A stretch of 64,000 bases of DNA from Pithys albifrons albifrons (Eukaryota; Chordata; Aves; Passeriformes; Thamnophilidae), in the NCBI RefSeq assembly GCF_047495875.1, contig NC_092471.1, forward strand, positions 9,755,001 to 9,819,000. Direction: 5' to 3'. Below the pieces are notes generated by a model. That model had not been told where the DNA came from, searched no databases, and saw only the letters and a list, made by a program, of their open reading frames with translations. Of this stretch, positions 42,901-54,295 are shown one piece after another. Each line of letters begins with the position of its first letter. The stretch's first letter is position 1. The position numbers and the translations under genes were made by a program.

Positions 42901-45900
42901 CCGGAGGGAGCTGAGTCATTAACGTGTCTCAGCTTGGGGGTGGCACAAAGCGCCGTTCGTTCTTGCGTGGTGGGGGTGAGGGACTCGCGTCTGAGCAGGG
43001 CTGTGGGTGTTTGTGTTGCCAGCAAAGCGCTCTTGGAGTTGAATGAAATAACGCTGTGTGCCAGGGTGTGTCTGTGAGACTGAACACGTGTTTTGTGGAC
43101 ATGCCCAAAGTTTGGGGATGAAGGCAGCCTACTAGTGGGTAGGGCAGTGTTTCCAGGAGACAAATTTAAGCCTCGTGAAATCCTGGATTTGAAAGTTGGA
43201 CAGCTGATGTGCTGTTCTATAGTGAGTTTGCAAACGTTTCTGAAGAATGCTGCTGAGAGATGGCATCGTTTGGCCAGTAAATCCTGCATTTCTGAAATAC
43301 CTTCTCTCACTTGACAGATTTGATGAAAAGGAGAATGTATCAAACTGCATCCAGCTGAAGACTTCAGTTATTAAAGGTATCAAGAATCAGCTGATAGACC
43401 AGTTTCCTGTTATTGAGCCATGGCTAAACCAAATCATGCCAAAGAAAGACCCAGTCAAAATAGTAAGATGGTAAGTTTCTTTTCTCTTAAACTGCTTTTA
43501 AGGTGCTTCCTTTATATGTTAGCTTTGTACAGTATGTTTTTGAGAGGCATCTGTCATTTCCTAATAGTCTATATTATGGCCAAACCAGAAAGTTTACATG
43601 TGCTCCTCGTGCTCTTGAAGCCACATGCTGGTTTAGGATGCTTGAGGAACATAGAACTGCTGGCTTGTAGTGAATATGCAGTGTATTCAGGAATTGTCCA
43701 AGGATCAGCCTGCTGTTGAAAGGAAAAATTCAGCTTTATGGATATGGAAACTCAGGCTTGTTTGCATGTCTTCCAGTAACGTTTTTAACTATTTTTGGGC
43801 TTCTATATAAGATCTGAATTGTTTTATTTTTTCTAAGTAGAGGGTAGTACATTTTTTCTGACTCTTTCTCCTTATCCACATTTTGTAGTGTGTTCAAAAA
43901 ACCCCCAAAGAAATGCAGTTTGTGCATTTTGTCTGTATAGTTTTTTTCTCAAAGGGGAAGGAAGTGAGCAGGAGACCACTGCTGAAGAACAAGCCATGCA
44001 AAAAGATAATATTTTAGCTTTATATTTTTTTGTTAATTGACTCTCTTAATTTTCAGGTGACAAGACAGAGCAGATTCTGTGAAGTGAACTATTTAATTTA
44101 AACTACATAAAGTTTAAGTAGCTATTGGAATAATTTTTTTTTTAATCTTGCAGTCATGAACATATAGAAATCCTCACTGTGAATGGGGAGTTGCTGTTCT
44201 TCAGGCAAAGAGAAGGGGTTTTTTACCCGACGCTGAGGTTGCTTCACAAATGTAAGTTTCCTCAGGGTGGTAGTGCTGGGAAGAACAGGATGACTGTGAT
44301 TCCATGGGAATTCTGTAGAGCCAGTTCAGAAGAACTTGCTACTCCATGCATATGTATATTCCAGAATAGATCTTAAAGCTGTAGTATATTTTCTGAGCTG
44401 TAATTTATTGATTTGCTATTTCACATGCCTGTATGAATTGCTTCCATGCTATGTTAAGCAATCTGAACTTTGATTAGTAAGAATTAAATTGTGCAAAGCT
44501 CTGTAAAAGATCTTGAGAGGTTTCCCTAGGACAGAGATGTAAATTTGCTGTTGTTAGTCCCTATCTTCTTTCTTTCAAGTCTTGTAGGTGTACAAATACT
44601 GGTAGGTTCTTACTAGGAAAATATTCTGTAATCATGACTTTATTGATGTAATGTGTACTTGCCCCTTATAGGAACTTAGGCTGTATGTTTTTTATTTTTT
44701 GCAATTTAATCTTGCATTGTTTTTCTTGCTGTTCTGCTTGATTGTGTGACTCTGGAAACGTTATTCAGTCAAATCTCAGTGTTGGAAATACTTCAAGAGG
44801 GTGCCTGCACTTGAAGAAGGGTTTGGAGAGCTGACATCTTTCATTAATTTTGTCCTGTTAACGTTAAACTGTTTCTCTTTCATATTAGGTTAGTTTGTAA
44901 GAGTACATTTAGCTTGAGCGATTTAAGACCCCTCTGTTTTTAGACCTTTTAGTATCTGGGCACTTGAATGACTGTTTTCTGTGTGGGAACTTGTTAAAAT
45001 TGTTACTCAGTATGTGGGTCTGTAAATGTGCAGGAAGCATCGGCCTCTAGTGCTGGGTTACCTTTGATTCTCGGATAAAAGGTGTGGTCTGGGAGAACAG
45101 CACTTTGTGTCCTTTTGGGACAGCACTTTGTGTCCTTTTGGGACAGTGCAGCCCAGCAGGAGCTCTGGTAATTGTTTCTCAAACTTCCTGCCCTCACAGC
45201 ACACTGTATATCTAATTGCCCTGTCTAAACTGATTTAGTAATGGGTTATTCATGTTGTCATCTTACTGTATTAATTGTAATCTGTATCTTTTCCCTCCTA
45301 GACCCATTTATTCTACCACATCAGCAGGTTGATAAAGGCGCCATTAAATTTGTGCTAAGTGGAGCTAATATAATGTGCCCTGGCCTGACGTCTCCTGGAG
45401 CAAAGCTTTACCCTGCTGCTGTTGATACTGTTGTCGTATCCTTTTACCACAAATTGTTGCTTGCTGTGGGCTGAGTTAAAGTTCTGTTCTTGTGTTCTCT
45501 GCTGATCATAATCTGGATTTCTGTGGATTTTAATCGGGTTTCATGAAATAACTAGTAATCAGAAAAGAGCTGCAAAGGTTCAGATGGGATTTGGCAAAGT
45601 TATATTGTTCTTTTTTTTTTTACTTACTGTGATGTTCCTGCTGTACTGTTGGCTGGGCTGCTGTTCCATTAATCTCATTGGTAAGTGGAGCTCTTCAGTG
45701 ATTTTATGCAGCACTGTAAAAGTGGATGAGCTGCAGGGTAATTTGTCCCCTGCCTCCTTAGTCAGTCTTTTATCTCCTTCGGTTAACGAAGAATTCTCTT
45801 CTGTTCCTAAGGAATTGGAAAGGATGTTAAGGATCAGCTTTACTGTAGTCAGGACTTGCTCTATGTGTCTGATGAAGTAGCATGTGTAAAGTGAGGGAAC

Positions 45901-48690
45901 TGCTAATTCAGCCCTCATAATACTGAGAAAGAACCTCTGAGCAAATACAGCATTAATACGCCAAGGTGTGCTGCTTTTCTTGTTTGATAGATGCTACAGG
46001 AAGAGACCAGCTGTTGGCATCATGTGTTACTAAACTTTGGAAAGGACACATCTGATTTCAGTACTTCTGATTTTTTAAACTTGTGTCCAATTTTTTTGTG
46101 TCTTGGAATCTAAAATGGCCCCACAAACTTGTGCTGTTTTTTTTTCCAGAAAGGGACAGATTGTCATCTCTGTGTTAGGCACAAAGGAAGACATGGCGTG
46201 TAGTGCTGGGAGATTTTTTTGTGTAATTGCTGTTCCAAGTTCATAAATACGTGCTTTGTTCCACTGTCTGTGATTCAGTTGTTAAATGCAGTGCATTGTT
46301 TTGCTTATCTTTAAGAGCTGAAGCGTTAGAATTACTGAAAGGGGAAAAGTTCAATGTGGGCTTTTAACGTTTTTTTGGAGTCATTTCTTCATATTGCTTT
46401 TCTGAAATAGTTGAAACAGAAATCTGTTTTCCTTAGCAGTAATTTGTAGGCAATAATGGCAGAGGGAAAACAACATGCATTATGTGTGGGAGTAATGAAG
46501 ATGTCAGCTGAGGACATGTAAGTGTTTTAAAAATTGAAATATAACCTGTCCCATGTTATTATTCTTGTGTTAGTCTGGAATATAAGCACCACTGTCAAGG
46601 TTACTGCATCACTGTTGCACCATGTGTTGTTCAAGTACAGAGTTTTTTAAGATTTTGTTTTGTTGATTGGTATTCAGGGAAAGAAGAGAAGGCAGGGAAC
46701 ATATTCTGTGCTTACTTGGAATTAAAGTAGTTCTTTGCATTTGGATGTGCATTTTAAGGTGCACAACACTAGTACTGCTGCTGAATGTTGGTATTTCTAG
46801 AGCTCTGATCATACTTTCTCAAAGATCTCACTGAACAAAGAAATATTTGTATCAAGTACTTACTGTCTGGGCTGGACAAGAGGTGTAATTTGAATTCGAG
46901 AGGATTGAAAATGTTGAAGTGATTTTTGTCTGCCAGGACAGCAGAGACTGAAGTCGTGCTGGTGTTTGGTCACCTGTCTGGGCTTTCCTCTGGACTGCCC
47001 TGTACCTACATGCAGCATTCCTGCTTGATGTGCTGACTAGTTTACTTGAGCTTGTGAAATGTAGAGGTCTGTTCAGGGGGTAAACTGAAAACTATTTGAG
47101 AAGCAAGAGATAAAAAATGGAAATGGGTACTAGTTTTCTTGGCTTTCAGATGGTGCAAAATTATAAGTAGCTAAATCACTGTTATTTTAAGTTCTGTAAT
47201 ACCTTGCAGCAGGACGTGAGGGGCACTCAGCAGGTTTGGGCTGTGTTGGTTCCAGTCCTGTCTGCCACTTGTGGCAGTGAGGAAGCTGATTTGATGAAAA
47301 CAAGGCACTCTTTCCTGTGGGGATAATTCTCAACAGGATCATCTCCTGGACTGGGTGACTGCTATCTTAAGTTGTAATGGTAGCACAAGGGAGAGAGGTG
47401 GGAGTGTGTTAGAGAGGACAGGGATAGAGGGGGACTGGAGCAACCATGATTTGGATCTGCTGGAGCTGTTGAGAAATCAGATTTCTCTGGATTCTCTATA
47501 GTTCTTCCAAAGACCCCAAAAGTAAGTGGAAAGAAAAGCAACTAAAGTGTCCCAGTCCCAAGTCTGCAGTGATGTGCTGTTATCATTGCAAGACAAGGTT
47601 ATCAATGTTCCTAATTCTAACTTCAAATTCAGCAGCCTTGCAGCTGAATATCCTGTTCCTGTGAGAAGCAACATGAACTGGAGAGAATACTGATTTCTGC
47701 AGCCTGTTAGCTGCTTTTTTGTTTGACATGAGTTAAGCCAGAAAATAGTGGAAAGGTGTGATTTCAGTCTCTTGGTGTGATTACAATACATAGTATGTTA
47801 ATACTGTGATACCAGGATTTTCATTCCTGATTACTTTTGGACAAGCTGTGTAAGTAAGAGAACACTTGCTGTAAATACAGTAAATTATATTCTCTAGGGG
47901 AATGAAACTTGTTTTCACTCCTAGAACGATGAGACTTGTCTTGTTTATTGTGACAAAAATAGGTGTTTTTGTGTGGAATATTGTGCTGGAAAAATGATAA
48001 ACAAATTCAATGCAGACACACAGACCAATAATTTTTAAGATGACATGACTCAAAAGATAGAGTCAATACTATAGAGGACAGTATGTCTGTAACATGCTGC
48101 AAGTCCTTGGCACATAAATTTAGTATTTTTAATTCTTTGTTAAGTGGGCAGATGACCTGCAGCTCACAGCAAGGCAGCTCACCTGTGTTTGATTGTGTCA
48201 GTGGCACACTTGGAACCAGAACTGATCAGATCTCATGTTCCAGCCATGTTGTACCACCTTGTCTGCTGGGAGGGGGAGACTCACAACTGTTGTGCTACTT
48301 TGATAGAGAAATGCTAAAATTAAGTAGCAGAAGTCTGAAGAACTGTCTCCCACAAGGAAATAGCAAAAATACTGTGAGAGGCTGTTAATAAAATGTGGAA
48401 GGCAAATATTTTCCTCTTACCAGTCAGCAGTGTGGGGCAAATGTAATAACAAAAACTGTTTCTTGTCCACCTGCTGTTGAAGATGATTTTGTGGTTATTA
48501 GCTCTTCCAGTTGACAAATGTTGCACTTCCTGCTTTACATATTACATTTTATACTGCTCTAATTTTTAACCTGTTTAATACTTCTCTACTTTTTTCTTCT
48601 TTCTACAGTGAGAAGGTCAACAAAGGGATCGGTATTGAAAATATCCACTATTTAAATGATGGCCTTTGGCATATGAAGACATACAAGTGA
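42720..48690 (+). CDS. MCTS1: Malignant T-cell-amplified sequence 1 (DENR partner), complete
   Basis: MCTS1 pairs with DENR on the 40S ribosome and helps remove deacylated tRNA and reinitiate translation after upstream frames. Six coding exons on the plus strand, 42720-42730, 43318-43470, 44154-44251, 45302-45435, 46450-46517 and 48609-48690, join to 546 nt: 181 codons plus stop, exactly the human length. Exon 1 carries only MFK plus two bases. Exon 2 gives [15 protein letters not shown], exon 3 [16 protein letters not shown], exon 4 [16 protein letters not shown] (start of the PUA domain), exon 5 [15 protein letters not shown] and exon 6 [16 protein letters not shown]. The domain order is the N-terminal MCT1 domain (about 1-90), then PUA (about 92-172). 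The intron after exon 4 is U12-type. The gene is head-to-head with CUL4B. Identity is certain. Confidence 0.98.
45097..45142. repeat. 23-bp perfect tandem duplication in an MCTS1 intron
   Basis: The 23-bp unit beginning ACAGCACTTTGTGTCC occurs at 45097 and again at 45120 without a mismatch. It lies in the intron before MCTS1 exon 4. Confidence 0.9.
45436..46449 (+). other. MCTS1: U12-type GT-AG intron in MCTS1
   Basis: The donor after exon 4 is GTATCCTTTT (45436-45445), a perfect minor-class 5' splice site. At the other end TTCCTTAGC, close to the U12 branch consensus TTCCTTAAC, lies about 14 nt before the acceptor TTTGTAG at 46443-46449, with no long pyrimidine tract between. Both features are diagnostic. 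It interrupts the frame cleanly between codons (DTVV|AIMA). Confidence 0.9.
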
Positions 48691-48806
48691 ATTGAAAGGA
48701 ACTGTTACTCCAAAGGAATGCACTTAGATTAAATGTGGACTGCTTTGTAATTCCTTGTTTTTAATGTGACTGAATGTACAAATTATTTTGTTCTGTGGCT
48801 ATGCTA

Positions 48807-48812
48807 AATAAA
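48807..48812 (+). terminator. MCTS1: MCTS1 poly(A) signal
   Basis: AATAAA 117 nt after the MCTS1 stop codon. Cleavage would fall near 48825-48840, giving a short 3'UTR from 48691. Confidence 0.75.
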
Positions 48813-48839
48813 TCAAGTGAATGCAAAAGTACTGTTAGG

Positions 48840-51380
48840 CTACAATAGTTTTGTAGATTTCTTTTTATTACAGTTATTTTGTTCTATCTTAAACCCAAGT
48901 CTTCAGTGACTGAAGATATCTGGTGGAAAGATTCTGCATGGACTGTGAGTAGACTATTTGAAACAGAAAGGAGGAAAAAGCCAAAAAATGTTTACATTTT
49001 TATGCTCTTCTGAAAGAGTAATATAAAGTGTATGTGAAATATAAATACAGTTTATAAAACCTCTGAAACATTTCAGATTTTTTTCTTCTGATTAACATCT
49101 TGTTAGTCTACCTGTTTCTTGAATGTGGAGAAATAATTTTTGACATTATTTTTTAACTTATTAACAGCATTAACTTCATTTTACTTAAGATTTTCTCTTT
49201 TTAATATGCATTTTATCTGTATAGGATTTATGAACTTAGCCTGATATGTGGACTTGAAATTCTTTTATGCTGGTTGATAACTGAAGACTCTTATCTATGT
49301 TCAGATTTCTACCTGCCAACACTTTGAAATTGCTCTCCTTATAGTGGAGTTCACAGTAATGGTGCCACCCCGGTGCCTGACGCTCTCTACTCCCTGTTTG
49401 CCGCCTTATTTTAGGAGCAGAAACAAAATCACTGTTAAATAAAGGCATGATAGCAGCACATGGTTATCAGTGTAGCCAGGAACAACTTCAGGTGGAACTT
49501 CGAGAGATCTCAGCTTGTGCACACTGCCACATGTACCTACAGCTACAGGATGGGTTCAGGAGCACTGGTTGTCTGGATAACCCAATCCTTTGTTCAGCAG
49601 CTGCATACCCAAAGCTATGCCTATGGAAAAATGGAATCGTGTAATAAACTAAGGAAACCTTAAGGTCTACCACTCATAACTGTCTCTGGAAGCATTTATT
49701 AATATTTCATGTCTATTCTAACACATGCATTTTGCAATGGGAGAAGGTAATTTTGTGTCTGTGGCTTGTCTTGATGCTGTTCTGCACATTTGGTTTCCCC
49801 ACCCTGGGACCTTTACAGAAGACACTGGCCAAGGAGTTCTCCATCTGATTCTAAAGCCAAATTAAGACATGGAGCATGGAATATATTACCTAACATGTGC
49901 TACTTTTAATATTTCTTCTGTAAAATTATTTACAAGATTGTACTTGTGAAAATGATAGGGTAAATCTGAAACTACTTACCAATGTAGGAAGACAAAATTT
50001 AAGCAGTGTTGCAGAAAAGGTTTGGTCAAACCTTTAGAATGCTGATGGGACCTTTTTATGCATCTTAAAGATTCCACTATAAATATATTATTTCTAGTTA
50101 GTGTTATGTGAAACCAGTTTGTGCTTCATTGGGTTTTGTGTTCTGTGGCTTGCTTTTTCCCTTTGTGTTGTGTCTCCTGTTGTACAGTACCTCTCAGATC
50201 TGTGGCAAATTAGATTTATTCTCATTTGAATTGTCACTGCCATTCTTTCTATTCCTGCTGTTGTTGTGGGGGGGTCAGAGCTGTCTTTAATATCAGAAAC
50301 AACCAAAATCAAAATTTAACTTTCATCTAGTTTTGTCAGGGTATTCCCAACAATGGGTTTAGCCTTTAGAAATTAGTCTGTAAGATACAAGTCAAATCAG
50401 GCTTAAATTGTGTATCAGTTTAGCAAAACATCAAAATGCATCTCTGAAGCAGCTGTTCCACCTGCCCCCTTGCAGCTCAGGGTAGGGTGTTACAAATGCT
50501 CTGTTAAAGGTGAGATAACACTTATCTTCTCAGGATCTTCTCCAGTGTTTTATGAATATTGTAGTACCAACACAGCCTGTGACAGTCCCAGACCCAGCAG
50601 GTAAATGCAGTACCTTCCTTAAGTCTTGAAACACCCATGTCAGGTCAGTGAATTCTAAATGGAGTAAACTCTGAAGTGCTGTTTATTTGCATGTGCTCTA
50701 AGGGGGAGGGAGTGTGACCCAGTAACTTGAGCACTCAGTTGTAAAAAAAAAAAACCAAAACATCAAAAACCCCAAATCTAAACAACTACCACCCCTGTGC
50801 ACCTCCTACCCCAAACAGCAAAACCTTAACAAAACCAAACCCCAGCACATCTCAACCCCAGTATGGGGGAGTTCTCCTTGTTGCAGGTGTGTTACCTGTG
50901 TTGCATAAGATTCCAAGGGTGGGAGAGCAAGCATGTGCTGCTCTTTCTGCATCTTGGTGTTGTCTCTGTAAATGTAACTACACTACATTTTATTGGCAAT
51001 TAACCAACTTCTTTTAGCACCACTAACAGGACTGGAAATAACGCTGCACCTTTAAAATATGCTTATTGATGGAGTTAAATTTTAAATGAGCAATTATTCT
51101 TGTGCTAACAGGCTCCCTGACCATGTTAATACTTACACAAATATAGTTACCTCTTTCTTTTGTTTGCTTAGAAACAGCAGTCCAAAGGGCACTTGATGCT
51201 ATTGTGCTGCAACTCCCTAAAAGATTTCTTGCCACCTTGCTTCCTGCTGATTCCTTACTGGGTTAGGAGGCTGTACACAAACCAACAGGTGCTGCATAAA
51301 CAGTGTAGCTCAAGCTGTTGTGCAGTTCATTGTGAAAGAAATAGCTTAAAGTTAGTCTTTGAGACTGAATTTGTAGTCAG
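48840..51380. other. Intergenic region between the MCTS1 and C1GALT1C1 3' ends
   Basis: The two genes converge here. The sequence is AT-rich with an A/C-rich low-complexity run (about 50740-50840). MCTS1 may have longer 3'UTR forms reaching into it. No gene was recognised. Confidence 0.5.
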
Positions 51381-51381
51381 T

Positions 51382-51766
51382 TTTATTGGTACATCTTAGA
51401 AACATAGAAAGACATTCTAGAAATGCCTGGAAGAACTGAAAGAATCAAAGTCTTGCAAAAATATATTTGTAGAGAGTAGACTAAAGTTCATTTGGATTTT
51501 CATTAATAAATATTTACATGTACAAACCCCCCCTATAAACTTAATTCCCTTTCATTATAAACATTAACAACTTTTTATCATTTCATTCCAGCTTTGTCAA
51601 AAGCCAGAAGTGTTTCTGTATAAAAGATTTAGAAAAAAATTTCTCCTTCCACTTTCAAAATGAAGAGCTTTACCAACCCTCAGTGTGCAAAAAAATCTGT
51701 ACAGCAGTACCAGAATGTGTCAGTACCAACAGTGTGCTGTGAGATGAGCCCACTCCACTCCTTCCC
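51382..51766 (-). other. C1GALT1C1: C1GALT1C1 3'UTR (extent inferred)
   Basis: Non-coding sequence below the stop codon. The nearest clear minus-strand AATAAA is at 51387-51382, so a 3'UTR of about 400 nt is possible. Longer forms cannot be excluded. Confidence 0.4.
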
Positions 51767-52723
51767 TCAGTCGTTGTCTGAGCCCTCCGGGGGTGTGAAG
51801 ACGAGAGCGTCGCGGTAGGTGTGTCCGTAGGGCCTCAGCCGGTACACCCCGTACATCATCACGTGCATGTGGTTGGGGGCCAGCCCGCTGAAGGTGATGG
51901 CCATGTCGGAGCAGCAGCCGTCCACCACCTGCTGCGGGTGGGTGGCCATGGCCTCCTTGATCAGGGCACCCACCGACTTGGTGTTGAAGACGTCCTTCCC
52001 TTCCGAATCCTCCGCGTTCTCGGCAAACACCCCCGTGTACTTCAGGCAGATGGCCAGCTGTTTGTCCTCGGCCAGTTTCCAAATCATACCTCCCTGCTCC
52101 GGACACTTGTCGGGGTCTTCAAGAACACTGGAGAGTCGCCTTAGTGACTCAATGCTTAGGACGATTCCTCCCTCGCCATCCACGTACTCCAGGTCCCCAG
52201 ATTTCACAGTGTGCCCAATGTAAAAAGGCTGCGAGGGGTCTTTTTTCAGTAAGAAATACTTGAGATTTTCAATAATAGCAAATGTTGTTGGGTAGGCAAG
52301 AAAGAACCAGCTGAATTCATCCTTATAGCGCTCGTATGTTATCTTGTAAGCTTTTCTCATCATCACCCACATATCTTTGGTGTTGAGTGCCACAGAATCG
52401 AACACTTTGATGTTTTCAGAGCTGTAGAATTCTGCCTTGTCGCAGTGCTTGCTCCAGGTCTCCTTTGCTGCAGCCCAGTGTCCCAGATCTTTCGGTTTGA
52501 CAAGGATGATACAGTAAACACGAATACTTTTACTAAGCTCCACACGCTCACCTTCAGAGAGGTTTAAGACATCCTCTTTGTTGGGAGCCTGGATGTGATG
52601 GTGCTCGTGGTGCTGTGCTTTGGTCCCGTGCCCCACCTTAATGTGTCCGAGCAGCGTAACCAACACGCAGAAGACTCCTCCAAGCACCATGCCCTTCAGG
52701 AAGGAGCTGCTTTCAGAAATCAT
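51767..52723 (-). CDS. C1GALT1C1: COSMC, C1GALT1-specific chaperone 1
   Basis: COSMC is an ER type II membrane chaperone needed to fold the core 1 beta-3-galactosyltransferase (T-synthase) that builds O-glycans. The coding region is one uninterrupted exon of 318 codons, the same length as human, from ATG at 52723 to TGA at 51769-51767. Residues 8-28 ([21 protein letters not shown], of which 9-26 is the core) form the membrane anchor. A His-rich stretch (HHEHHH) follows, then [40 protein letters not shown] and CCSDMAITF, and the end GSDND. Where active galactosyltransferases have an Asp-rich DxD-type motif before the conserved NLKY, this protein has [11 protein letters not shown], as expected for the non-catalytic chaperone. 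An acceptor (TTTCCTAG) five bases before the ATG shows that the 5'UTR is spliced. The last 90 or so codons are much richer in GC3 than the middle. Confidence 0.98.
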   Translation of the reverse strand: MISESSSFLKGMVLGGVFCVLVTLLGHIKVGHGTKAQHHEHHHIQAPNKEDVLNLSEGERVELSKSIRVYCIILVKPKDLGHWAAAKETWSKHCDKAEFYSSENIKVFDSVALNTKDMWVMMRKAYKITYERYKDEFSWFFLAYPTTFAIIENLKYFLLKKDPSQPFYIGHTVKSGDLEYVDGEGGIVLSIESLRRLSSVLEDPDKCPEQGGMIWKLAEDKQLAICLKYTGVFAENAEDSEGKDVFNTKSVGALIKEAMATHPQQVVDGCCSDMAITFSGLAPNHMHVMMYGVYRLRPYGHTYRDALVFTPPEGSDND

Positions 52724-52728
52724 TTTTC

Positions 52729-53133
52729 CTAGGAAAGAGACGCACTGTGAGAACCTACAGGAATTAGCTCACGGTCCATACGATCCTAATTCATTCTTCA
52801 ACTCCCAAACCCAGCTGCAGTTCCCTCATCTCCCGCACCGGGACAGGGCTGGTGGGAGGGGTGGCAATGACCCTGTCGCGACTCTAAGGGTGCCACAGAC
52901 CCCGAGAGGAGGGCCCTGTGCCCGGCCCCGCCGCCTCCCTGCCGCGGCCCGTGCGCAGCCGCGCATCCTGGGGGGCGCTCCCGGAGGCCGGGCTCCACCT
53001 GCCCCGCTGCCGGGCGCCCGGTGCCGGAGTCCGCAGGATCCCCGAGGCCCCCCGAGCCCCTCGGGCCCCCCCGCCGGAGACCCCCTCGGGCCCCTCGGAC
53101 CGCCCCCCGGGCCCCGTTCCCGGTGCCGCTCAC
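52729..53133 (-). other. C1GALT1C1: C1GALT1C1 5'UTR intron (proximal first exon)
   Basis: The acceptor CCTAG at 52733-52729 opens the coding exon. The best upstream donor on the same strand is CCG|GTGAGC, with GTGAGC at 53133-53128, so a short non-coding first exon would end at 53134. This matches the usual gene structure (non-coding exon, then a single coding exon). Confidence 0.6.
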
Positions 53134-53246
53134 CGGAGCTGCGCGCACCGCCCCTTCCCGCGCCGCCGGAAGCGCCGCGCGCGGCCGCTCTGGGCCCACG
53201 CAGGGGGCGCCCCCTGGCGGTGAGAGCGCGGCAGCGCCGCCCTCGC

Positions 53247-53465
53247 GGAGCCCTCACGGAGCCCTCATGGAGCCCTAATGGAGCTCTAATGGAGCCCCCA
53301 CGGAGCCCCTTCGGAGCTCCCACAAAGCCCCCACGAAGCTCTAACGGAGCCCCCCCGGAGCCCTCACGCAGCTCTAATGGAGCACCCATGGAGTCCTCAC
53401 GGAGCTCCCACAGAGCCCCCACGAAGTTCTCACGGAGCCCCCTCGGAGCCCTTTCGGAGCCCCGC
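53247..53465. repeat. 12-bp minisatellite (GGAGCCCTCACG-type)
   Basis: About 18 imperfect copies of a 12-bp unit, read on the plus strand as GGAGCCC followed by a variable TCACG, CTAAT or CCACG. It lies upstream of the proximal C1GALT1C1 first exon. The 12-bp period gives false frames of repeating Ser-Pro-His-Gly-Ala type. Confidence 0.92.
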
Positions 53466-53518
53466 TCGCTCCCCTCAGGGGTTCCCCGCTCAGGGATCCC
53501 CCGGGCCCGCCCGGAGCC

Positions 53519-53524
53519 GCTCAC
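53519..53524 (-). other. Extra splice donor upstream of C1GALT1C1
   Basis: CCTCG|GTGAGCGGC on the minus strand, a near-consensus donor. It resembles the proximal donor region (CCG|GTGAGCGGC). It could end an alternative non-coding first exon that splices to 52728. Confidence 0.35.
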
Positions 53525-53739
53525 CGAGGGTCGCAAGGGAAGCGCGAACTGCTGCTGTAGCTGAGAGGGTTGTGAAGGGAACTTTCCAGTCTGGGCATCC
53601 CCGGAACTTCCCCGTCCCGGCGTTCCCGAGACTCGCTGGGAGCCACCTCCCAGTGCCAGACACTGTCACTGCTGGGGCGAAGGTCCCTTGGCAGCGGCGG
53701 CTCCGGGTCCCCCGCCTGGCTCCCCGCACACCCCACTCG

Positions 53740-54295
53740 CACAGTCACACCAGGTTTCCTCACCGGTTCGATCCCCAGGCTGCCCATGGCAGAGTCTCCT
53801 CTGTCTCGTTTCACAGAGCAATTTATTCCCGGCACAGTAGCACAGAAACAGCCGGAGCTGGTGCCTCTGAGGAGGTTTTTATCCCCTCAGTCTTCCCAGG
53901 TGAAAGTCTTGCTCTTCCTCCTCAGTCCTCTGCTCCTGCCCCACTCTCCGTGTCCATTCACCTCTCTGGTACCTCGGTCTTCTTTGTTATCCATAGGTCG
54001 GTGCATCTCCGTGTCCATTCCCCTGGCTGCTGGCACCAATCTTCATGCCCTTTGCTAGCCCAAAGGTTGGTAATTCATGAACTCTTGTCTCAGTCTCCCA
54101 TCCAGAGCTCAGTTTGATTTCTACCTCCATTCAATCTGCATCTCAATCCACAGTTTTCCAGCCCAGCTACCTGGGACAGGTGTGTTTCTCCACACAGGGA
54201 GGCCGGCAGAGGTGGCTGCATTATCCAAGTCTCTTCACAAACGTATTTGCATGACTGATGGTTAAAGTGGTTCAAGTTTTCCGCTCAAACATGTT
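53740..54295 (-). mobile_element. Candidate solo LTR upstream of C1GALT1C1
   Basis: Read on the minus strand, the stretch begins TGTTTGAGCGG near 54290. It has a TATA-like GATAAAAACC at 53883-53874 and an AATAAA at 53827-53822, about 50 nt downstream, then a further U5-like stretch. This order and spacing is that of a short-R retroviral LTR. No viral coding region, primer-binding site or duplicated target site was identified, so it would be a solo LTR; the lower edge (53740-53690) is uncertain. Confidence 0.45.

Larger units (their letters stand above)
52830..53560 (-). promoter_or_regulatory. C1GALT1C1: C1GALT1C1 CpG-island promoter
   Basis: A CpG-dense region with an ETS-type site (CCGGAAG) at 53166-53172, about 35 bp above the proximal donor. 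Initiation near 53150-53190 is therefore likely. Confidence 0.55.

Noticed and set aside
42137..42919. 260-codon minus and 175-codon plus frames over the MCTS1 promoter
   Set aside because: They overlap the 39-bp GTGCC array and CpG island, are open on both strands, and consist of low-complexity residues.
51720..52106. 128-codon frame on the minus strand overlapping the C1GALT1C1 3' end
   Set aside because: It is a shifted frame of a GC3-rich coding end, as expected from codon bias.
53765..53774. GGTTCGATCC, a perfect tRNA-type B box
   Set aside because: No A box at the right distance, and the flanks do not form T-arm or acceptor stems. It is probably chance within the LTR-like block.
52620..54117. 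Frames of 314, 246 and 236 codons around the C1GALT1C1 promoter
   Set aside because: They are driven by the 12-bp minisatellite and high GC, and have no domain or homology.
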